64,000 bases of DNA from Cyclospora cayetanensis (Eukaryota; Apicomplexa; Conoidasida; Eucoccidiorida; Eimeriidae). The stretch covers positions 310,001 to 374,000 of the forward strand of contig NW_020312037.1 in NCBI RefSeq assembly GCF_002999335.1. Reading direction: 5' to 3'. Of the stretch, positions 56,907 through 64,000 are shown one piece after another. The notes under the pieces are model-generated. The model ran no database searches. It worked only from the letters and a program-made list of their open reading frames with translations, and was not told the origin of the DNA. The position numbers and the translations under genes are program-made. The first letter of the stretch is position 1. The number at the start of each line of letters is the position of its first letter.

Positions 56907-59093
56907 CTAGTTTTGCATCCTGAGCAGTTTGGTGGAGTCTGCGGGTTCGACAGCGGTCCCCCGATCATGCTGCTGCTCGTGTTGCTGGGACAGTTCCATG
57001 CTGATGCGGTCTATGAAGGCGTCGGTATTTACAACGGCTTCATCAGTTGCCTCCCGTCGCAGGCCCTTCTGTTGCAGCAGCTTCGTTTCCGCGTATGTTT
57101 CCCCAGCAGCTGCATGATCCTGCGGAGGCGGGAAGAGGGGCTGCCCCTGCATGTGCTTGTAGTGACCAGAACTTGGCTCCCCCTCACTGATCTGCTTGGA
57201 AGAATCCTGTGGAAGCGCTTGCTGCTGCTGCTGCTGTCCGTTTGTAGCGTGCATGCGGCAAAGGCTCTCCGAAGCTTCGACACCTCCCTCAACGTCCGAC
57301 TTGTAGTCGAGAACCGTCATATCGAGGCTCTGAGGAACGAGGAGTATATCCCTGAAGGCCTGCTGCAGGAGCAGGTGTTGGGAAGCCAGCTGAGAGCATG
57401 TCGGCTGTCCAAGAAGCTTCAGAGACTTGAACAGCCAGTGAGCTCCCGGAAGCGAGCGGCAGAGCTCTAGACACGCCTCTCTCTCCCCCTCGCCGTCGCC
57501 AATGGATACAACGCAGCAGGGCCCCCCCTCCAGAGCAACGAGGGGCCCCAGCGTCTCCGTCACGAGCTCAGTGAAAACACGGACTTTCCAGAGCCTTTGA
57601 GGAACACCCTGCTGCTGCAGCCTGTCCCTCGCAGAGAAGATTGCAATCTGCTGTTTCTGCAGCTCCTGCCAAAGAACGGGCATAAATTTAGATCCCGAAC
57701 GCTCAACCCACTCCGCACTTGCGTTCGTTACAAGCACAACTCGGCCTCCCGCTAAGCATAGAGACAGAGTCTGCAAGACTCGGCTTGTGAGGTGCTGCAA
57801 CTCCTGCTGTAAAGCCAGGGGCACTGCGTCCCCTAGACCAACACGATGCTGCACGGCAACCCAGTTGGTGGGCAGCAGCGTGTCGTCATAGTCGAGGATT
57901 ATGAGCGTGTTTGCGGGTGTACAGACAGGATTGCTGTTGTTATTGTTAGTGGCACTACTTTCGGTAGGGCTACGAGAGTCGGTGCAGGTTGTTGAGGAGG
58001 CAGCAGCAGCACCGCTGCTGCTGCTGTCGGCCTTGCTGCGAATACGACTACTGGGCAGGCAAGGCTGGGGAGTCTCGCATAGCTCCCTCATGCCTTCTTG
58101 TTCATGCAGCTGCTGCCGCGCGTGTTTCTGGATTATCTGAGAATGCGTGGATTTCAGAGAATTCATGTTCAGGGGGGGTTGCTTTGCTTGATGCTCATGC
58201 TGCTGCTTGGGGGGGGGTGTTGCGGGCTGTGGAAACTCTTGATGGGGGCTGCGTTGTTGCGACTGCTGTGAAGCATCACCTTCCTCGGAACCCTTACTTG
58301 GTGGTTTTTGAACTGCGACCTCTCGCTTCTCAGCTCCTTCGATTGTGGACGTCATTTTGCTCTGAGCTGGGAGCCGCAGCATCGCTTTCTGCTGCACCGG
58401 TAGCATCTGCTGCTTGTGCTCACGCATCGGGGGATGCGCCTGTGGCCGTGGCTGCTGTGCATACTTCGCATGCACCTGAACGCAAGGATCTTGCTGCCGA
58501 ACCTTCTGCGGCTCTTTTTGGTGCAGCTGTAACATGGGCTGCTGCTGTTGCTGGTGCATCTGCGGTTTGAGGTGCTGCTGCAAATGCACCTGTGGGGTCT
58601 GCTGCATGTGAAAGAGCTCGTGTTGCTGCATTTGTTGGTGGATTCGTAGTTTGTGCTGCACCAACATGTGCTGTTGCAATTGCTGTCGCTGCTGGATTTT
58701 AGTCTTTGGGTGCACTACCAGGGGCTGCTGCTGCCGCATTGCATTTATCTCCTGCCTCTTGGTAGCCAACAGTGCGAATTGCTGCTGAAGTTGTTGCAGC
58801 TGTTCTTGAGAAGGCTGCAGCTCCTTCTGCAACGTCTGGTGCACTTCGCTGGCGCTGCCTCGCCGAGCCAGAGGTGCCTGAGGGAAACCCCAACCCTCCG
58901 GCAGCACAAAGGAGGAATGAGATGCCGCTGCTTGTAGGCGTTGTGGGGCCAGCGTCCCTGCTGCGGAAGATGTCTTCGTATTAGCAGCACTCCTAATGCC
59001 GAGAATACTTCCAGAAGCGTTAAGAGGGGAGAGTGGCTGCGAGGGTCCAAAGAGGCCCTCAGGATCTAGGGCCTGCATCCTGGGGAGCTCCAT
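56907..59093 (-). CDS. HAD-superfamily phosphatase-like protein with Gln/His-rich N-terminus
   Basis: Seen: an uninterrupted frame from ATG 59093 to the stop at 56907 (728 residues). Residues 1 to about 390 are rich in Gln, His, Pro and Ser (CAG/CAC codons). The HAD core begins near residue 396: LIILDYDDTLLPTNW holds the nucleophile pattern DxDxT; RVVLVTNASAEWVE is motif II; VVSIGDGEGEREAC fits the acidic motif IV, and a motif III Lys is probably in PQRLWKVRVF. The remaining 150 residues are low complexity. Family knowledge: DxDxT HAD proteins remove phosphate from proteins or small molecules through an aspartyl-phosphate; the substrate cannot be read from sequence. Related DYDDTL proteins are common in protists. 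The gene is intronless as far as seen, unlike its neighbours. A short N-terminal exon cannot be excluded. Confidence 0.78.
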   Translation of the reverse strand: MELPRMQALDPEGLFGPSQPLSPLNASGSILGIRSAANTKTSSAAGTLAPQRLQAAASHSSFVLPEGWGFPQAPLARRGSASEVHQTLQKELQPSQEQLQQLQQQFALLATKRQEINAMRQQQPLVVHPKTKIQQRQQLQQHMLVQHKLRIHQQMQQHELFHMQQTPQVHLQQHLKPQMHQQQQQPMLQLHQKEPQKVRQQDPCVQVHAKYAQQPRPQAHPPMREHKQQMLPVQQKAMLRLPAQSKMTSTIEGAEKREVAVQKPPSKGSEEGDASQQSQQRSPHQEFPQPATPPPKQQHEHQAKQPPLNMNSLKSTHSQIIQKHARQQLHEQEGMRELCETPQPCLPSSRIRSKADSSSSGAAAASSTTCTDSRSPTESSATNNNNSNPVCTPANTLIILDYDDTLLPTNWVAVQHRVGLGDAVPLALQQELQHLTSRVLQTLSLCLAGGRVVLVTNASAEWVERSGSKFMPVLWQELQKQQIAIFSARDRLQQQGVPQRLWKVRVFTELVTETLGPLVALEGGPCCVVSIGDGEGEREACLELCRSLPGAHWLFKSLKLLGQPTCSQLASQHLLLQQAFRDILLVPQSLDMTVLDYKSDVEGGVEASESLCRMHATNGQQQQQQALPQDSSKQISEGEPSSGHYKHMQGQPLFPPPQDHAAAGETYAETKLLQQKGLRREATDEAVVNTDAFIDRISMELSQQHEQQHDRGTAVEPADSTKLLRMQN

Positions 59094-60499
59094 CAGCAAG
59101 AATTTGGGGGGAACAGGGGCTGTTGTGCCCCAAAGCTGAATAGGAGGTAGAATCCCGGGGTGTCTGTGTGTCTAGCTGCCTGTCTTGCTGGTGTCGAAAT
59201 CGAGTAAGGAAGAAGACAGAGGAGCGACAACTGTCTCGAGGGTCTCTACGTACAATTTCATGTATCACGACCTTTCCTGAGGTGCCTCATACGTCAAACC
59301 GTAACTTATCTGCTGTATAGACGAAGGTGGAGAAGGAGCATGTGCAGGAAGAACCCCTGCGCGAAAACACTGCCTCCAGCAGCACTGGCGGCAGCGGCTG
59401 AGGAAACAGTCAGCCCCCAGGAAGAAGCCAACGCTTACTGCAGGGTACAGAAGCTGCGTCATTCAAGGATTGACACTCGCGAGGCAAAGGGAAGAAAACG
59501 AAGTTTGGGGGCCTACGGTGCTGCCACGCTAACGCCGCGCGTCTTGTCGATTCCAAGGAGGGAACGCTTGCAGCCCCCGTTTGGGGCATTGAAATCCAAA
59601 CACTTCAACCTGCTGCCGTAACCCGAAACTCCAGGCTTTATACTCGAAAGAACCACAAGGAGCATGCGGCGAATGTTGTGTAAGGAGCACAGTTGCTCTA
59701 CGAAAGGCCTCCGGCGCCTCGAGCCCAAACCCTAATCCCCTAAGCTCTGTGCGTTGACAGGGACGACCAAGAGGGACTCTATGAATGAAATGTGGCGAGA
59801 TTCACGCAGATAAATACTTAAAAACACGAAGGAGTCCCAGCTGCTGTGAGAACACCAGCCCAATATGCTGCTGCTGTTGTTGCTGTTGCTGGCGCTACCC
59901 CGCGGTTCGCTGCTGCCGACGGCCTACGCTACATAGCCGAGACTGTGCTTGCTGCAGCTCCTGCAAATATGTCTACTTGTCTCAGCTTCCACCGTGCGTT
60001 GGGCATATTAGCTATTTTTTATTATATTGCCCTCTTTGGGGTGGTGCTGTTCGCATCACATGGGCTACGTTAAAGGGCTTTGCCCTGTGCGTGCAGCGGT
60101 CAGCAAACCGCTGGTCCAGAGTCTCATGGGGGTCCGCTTGACTGAAACTACAGTATACACCGATACTGTCTCCCCACTGGAGTCCGAATAAGCATGCCAT
60201 GCTAATCCTGTCACTAGAAACCCCATTGATAGAAGCGTTACGAGCCTAAAACAGCGGTGTATCAGCCGGTGGTGGCCTCGTACCCTGGTCCGTGCGCTCG
60301 ATGGGTGGGATTCCGCGTTTTGAATCCCTTTGCATATCACATGTCTTATTATTGAATTCTTCCCTTATCAAGGTAAACATGTCAGAAATAAAGCCCAGAT
60401 CAAGCCTGTTCGCCCCAGAAAATGCATCCCTCGCTTCCTCGTGTCTACCGCAGCTCGCTAGGTTTCTAGGTGCGCTTCTACTGCATCCCATTTCAGTAC
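59094..60499. other. Spacer upstream of the HAD gene
   Basis: Promoter side of the HAD gene and the probable 3' flank of the PA14 gene. A plus-strand hydrophobic frame (about 59846-60073) starts with GTG, not ATG, and is not supported. Nothing else is recognised. Confidence 0.5.
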
Positions 60500-63400
60500 T
60501 CAGCCTTCTCCATTGGGAACGAAGCGGCTAGGCGGAGTTTCTAGGCATAGACAAGCGATGAACCAATGTATCAGGGAAGAATGACTGCCAAGAGTAAGGA
60601 CCCCCTGGGTTTCCGGGCCCAACTGAATCGTGCGTCGCTCTGTGACCTGAACAGACACATCATAGTTCACAAACGCGTGAATGCGTGAACTTAGAGGCAA
60701 ACGTGCCAAATGCTCGATTCAGTTGTAAGCATTGAACGTCCTTGGGGTGGCCACATGAGAAACATCCCCCGCCGAACCTTAGAGGCAGTCCCCGCTAAGG
60801 CTGTTCGCTCTCTTTGGGGTAACCAAAGCTCGTTCGCGAGCAAGGCACTAATGCGGGAGTGCAAGTTCCATCCCGTTGTGCACATAAACGCCTGTGTGGC
60901 GTAGGCTCCCCAGTACTTGTTCCTCTTTGGCTTTTCCAAAGAGGTACGATTCAGCCCCCAAAACACACTGGCAGTCGCCGCAAGCTCTTTGCAGCTTAAT
61001 GTAATGCGTTTGTAAGTGCCCTTTTATTCTGTTGGGGTCGTATTGGCTGCCGGATTGTCTTGTTGTGCGTGGTGCGGCTGGTGTGGCTGCTTGTTCGGTG
61101 TTTTCTTTGTCTTTATCTTTTCGATGGTTACGGCCTGGAGCGTCACCCTGGTTGTAGCTGTCAGTCTGATTATGGGAGAGGCAAGGAGGATGACTTGCCC
61201 CACGGCCTGCAGTGTCAGATTTATTTTCCATAGGGGAAGCAGGGAGGAGGAAATGTAGGGGTGTCTCAAGCCCACCTTTGTGTACTGTCCGGCATGAAGC
61301 AGCTGGTTGCTAATGAAGGCCACTTCATTCACAAAGAGATTGGTCAGGCGAGCTTCGCCGCACGGTGATCCAACCTCCACAGTAACCATATAGGTCCCCA
61401 AACTGAAGTAGGGCAAACAACCATATGTGAAGAAGGGGATTTGTTACGCGTGCTCAAAGTTGTATTTCATCTCACGATGGCATGTCAATGGACCATGAAT
61501 TCGGGTAGTCACAGTCCACAAAAGGAGAGCAGTGGTCTGCTGCAGAACAGTTTGGCTCCGGAAAGGAGACGCCGCTTTTGATGGAGGAACTCTCCTTGCA
61601 GTCTCCCGGATGGAAGAGGGGAGCCTTGTGCTCCCATCCGAACACAAAAGCACCGCGGCGAGCCTTTGGTGATCCATCGTCTGTTGCAGGAGTGGCGATA
61701 GTTGGCATGGGGATTTCTTTCTATATAACGCCAGAAACACAGCAGCACCAACCTTGCTTAAATCCTGCTGGAATAAACCTAGAAGTCATTTCTCCGAAGG
61801 AAATAGAAATGCTCTCGCCATTATCCTCTTTTTCCTCTTCTTTTGCCTATATGTTACATATGCGTCTTCCCTTTCTCATTCCCGCACAGAAAACTGCGCC
61901 GCCAACCTGAATGCAGGGGATGCCGATAAATGCCACTGAACCTCCAGTGCCCGCGGAGGTGTCGAGGGTCCTATTGCCTACACAAATATTCGAAACTCTG
62001 TTTGCTACCCTTGCTGCTCCCTAGATGCGCCGAATATCAACAAACCGATTATTTGGACTTTTGCACCCCGCACAACTCTTGGGGTAAATTGGTAAGTATG
62101 ATCTCCGGGGGTAACGGGGAACTTCAGCGTTTCTTGTGTCCCTAAGAGCCAGAACGGAGGGTTACACTAGCAGCAAAAATAGAGAGAAAATCTCATAAGA
62201 TACAAAACGAACCTGGAAATTCCACCGCAATTTCCGTTGGCCAAGTGGCTGGGTCATCCAAAGTCTTGAACTGCAACGGAATGAAGTGAATCACAGCGGA
62301 AGTGCCACTGGAATTCGAAAGAACGGGCATACCTGCATTTCAGAAAGCTCCACCGGCACCGTAAATGAGACCATCAAGTTTTCGCCCACAGAACGGCCGG
62401 GAGGAGTCCTCCAGGAGCCAAAGGGCATGTCCATGTTCATTCCCGATAATCCCGCAGTGCAATCGTGTTGCGCTGCCCCAAGATTTTTCATGCGTCAATC
62501 ACTCGCCTAGACTAGACAAATCCGAAGCGTCGAACAATGACCTACGTGAAAGAGCAGATGACTGGGAACAGGTCTCGAAAGTGGGCGCGCGTGTCAAAGA
62601 CACAACCACTGGTGCTCCTTGACAGGAATGCACCGAACTTCTCACGGGCTCAAAGAAGGCGAAAAAGGGGGTGTCTGTCTAATCCGTTTGAAAACTGCTC
62701 TGACCGCTTTGATCTCCGTTTCTTGCTAACCTGGGGGCACGTCGAATGCCACTAAGCCTGGGAGAATCCTTGCAGAGTATATACTGAATCGCTGCTGCTC
62801 TGAGGCTTTGACCTGCAATTCGATTCTATGTGGCAGCACACACACAGCCGTAGTTACAACCAATGTACGCCTTACGTCACGAGATGATGCAAAGTATATG
62901 CTTATGGCGTTGTCTACGGCCGCGAACTTCACTGGTTGAAACACGAGCTGCTGAGAGGCAGACGGAGGCACGGCTCCCCTCGGAACCCCGACAAAGACCA
63001 CGCACTCTGCTGATACTTCAAAGTGAACAGTCGTGTTCTTGGGATGCTTTTGCGTGCGCAAGAGACGGAGGCCTCTGTAGTATGCTGGCACATCCGCAAT
63101 AAAGTGAGAACCCGAGTCTATGAATGCGAGCTGGCCGTCATCAAGGGTGGACCTGATCCCAGAAAAATATTGCAGGCGGTAAAGCCATAAAATGCAAGGG
63201 GTCGCGCCGGAAAAGTCTCACAGATCATAATCATTGCCAGGAAGACCCGCAATTTTCAAAAGAGGTGGAGAATCGCTTTGGAAATAGTTTTCCGGCGGAA
63301 TTGTCTGCTCAGGTAGTGTATTCGAAGTCCACCCAAGAACCGCTCGCGCCTGCCGGACAAAATCAGGTGTTTGTATTCACGCTAATGTGCAGAGGACAAA

Positions 63401-64000
63401 CCGAATCTGGGTTCTTGTATTTATGAGACGAGAGGTGGAAGTATTCCACGCGAAGGCGGTGTCTGTGGCCAGCTTTAAGATCCTATTCGTTCAATTGATA
63501 TGCCATTGTTTGGGGCACTACAAATCGAGACTTGCATACCTGCGGGCTGGAGAAGATTTTCGCAACCCCTGTAAAGCCGGAGGGGGGCAATGGCTGCACT
63601 GGATCTTCCGAGAAAGCTGCGCTTTCTTCTGGTGCAGGCATGCGGTCCACGATTATTGGGGAGTCGTCCAGAAATACTCTAATTCCACAGTCCGCATATG
63701 TGAAGAGACGATATCTGTCTGACACCGTCGGTACAAGGTATCCATCCCATCGCACAGAAAAAGACTGAACAGGAACCCCCGGAAAGGGTGAGGAACCCTC
63801 AACTTTCAAATCAATCGTGGCGTCATCCTGGTAGCCAGCAGGCGGCCCCCGGAAAAACGGATTGCTAAAGAAAGTTGCCCGAACGCCATCTGGCGTAGGC
63901 TAAACAGAAGGTTTGGTGTTATTCAAATATTTTCGTGCGAGCATTAAAATCTTCGGAAGCGCACCTCGTCTTCGTAGCCGCGGACCGCTGGAATTCGTAG
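60500..64000 (-). CDS. PA14-domain secreted-type protein, C-terminal part (gene continues beyond the right edge)
   Basis: Seen: exon ending GYEDE at about 63963 joins exon 63899-63540 in phase 0. That exon reads PTPDGVRATFFSNPFFRG, DDATIDLKVEG, FSVRWDGYLVPTVSDRYRLF and YADCGIRVFLDDSPIIVD, the beta-barrel signature of PA14. The next exons give DLKAGHRHRLRVEYFHLSSH and AVLGWTSNTLPEQTIPPENY, completing the domain by about 63240. Downstream exons: about 63150-62870 (ADVPAYYRGLRLLR, FEVSAECVVFVGVP), 62490-62330 (GENLMVSFTVPVELSEMQ), about 62280-62215 (ATWPTEIAVEF), 61708-61490 (Cys-rich, GAFVFGWEHKAPLF) and 61416-61275 (YMVTVEVGSPCGEARL). Known: PA14 is a carbohydrate-binding-type module; in apicomplexans it occurs in the CCp5/FNPA sexual-stage surface protein. 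No LCCL domain was found here, so CCp5 identity is only a possibility. The 3' end is approximate; 61250-60500 has only weak coding signal. Confidence 0.75.

Noticed and set aside
59720..59740. A single AAACCCTAA-like telomere unit
   Set aside because: Only one unit is present; a telomere or interstitial telomeric repeat needs a tandem array.
59846..60073. Plus-strand 75-residue frame with a membrane-like segment
   Set aside because: It begins with GTG, not ATG, in a eukaryotic sequence, and shows no other support.

Overview
This looks like nuclear DNA of an apicomplexan, most likely an eimeriid coccidian (Eimeria or Cyclospora type). The evidence is multi-exon genes with GT-AG introns, dense CAG/CTG/GCA trinucleotide repeats inside coding exons that give poly-Gln, poly-Ala and poly-Leu runs, simple-sequence microsatellites in introns, and eukaryote-only proteins (kinesin, BRAP2-type RING ligase, NatB catalytic subunit, a Mediator-6-like protein, family X DNA polymerase). 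Genus assignment is inference. No rRNA, tRNA, CRISPR array or mobile element was recognised by eye. Exon borders were read by hand from splice signals and reading-frame continuity; stated junctions are those where phase agreed.

Layout: 83-3081 (+) is the 3' part of a P5B-type transport ATPase, entering from outside the window. It converges on 4071-11990 (-), a fusion of a multi-membrane-segment region, a MORN-like stretch and a C-terminal DUF900-type alpha/beta hydrolase. After a spacer without a clear gene come a family X DNA polymerase (15789-18336, -), a possible small one-TM protein (19710-19985, -) and a MED6-like Mediator subunit (20678-22240, -). Divergently, 23085-26817 (+) encodes a basic coiled-coil protein that may be a mitoribosomal mS26-like protein. 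A kinesin with a Gln-rich N-terminus follows (28002-31795, +).

The centre (32304-46970, -) is a run of long open exons that I read as one giant gene with C2-like and EF-hand-like units interrupted by extreme CAG-type repeats. After a 2.7 kb spacer come a BRAP2/ETP1-like RING-UBP ubiquitin ligase (49661-53801, -), the NatB catalytic subunit NAA20 (54675-55985, +), a HAD-type phosphatase with a 390-residue Gln/His-rich N-terminus (56907-59093, -), and the 3' part of a secreted-type protein with a PA14 domain (about 60500-64000, -) that runs off the right edge.

The genes do not form an operon or pathway; they are ordinary eukaryotic neighbours. The least explained items are the membrane/MORN/hydrolase fusion, the giant C2/EF-hand protein, and an over-represented GGGGCCCC palindrome that is densest between about 51 and 57 kb.
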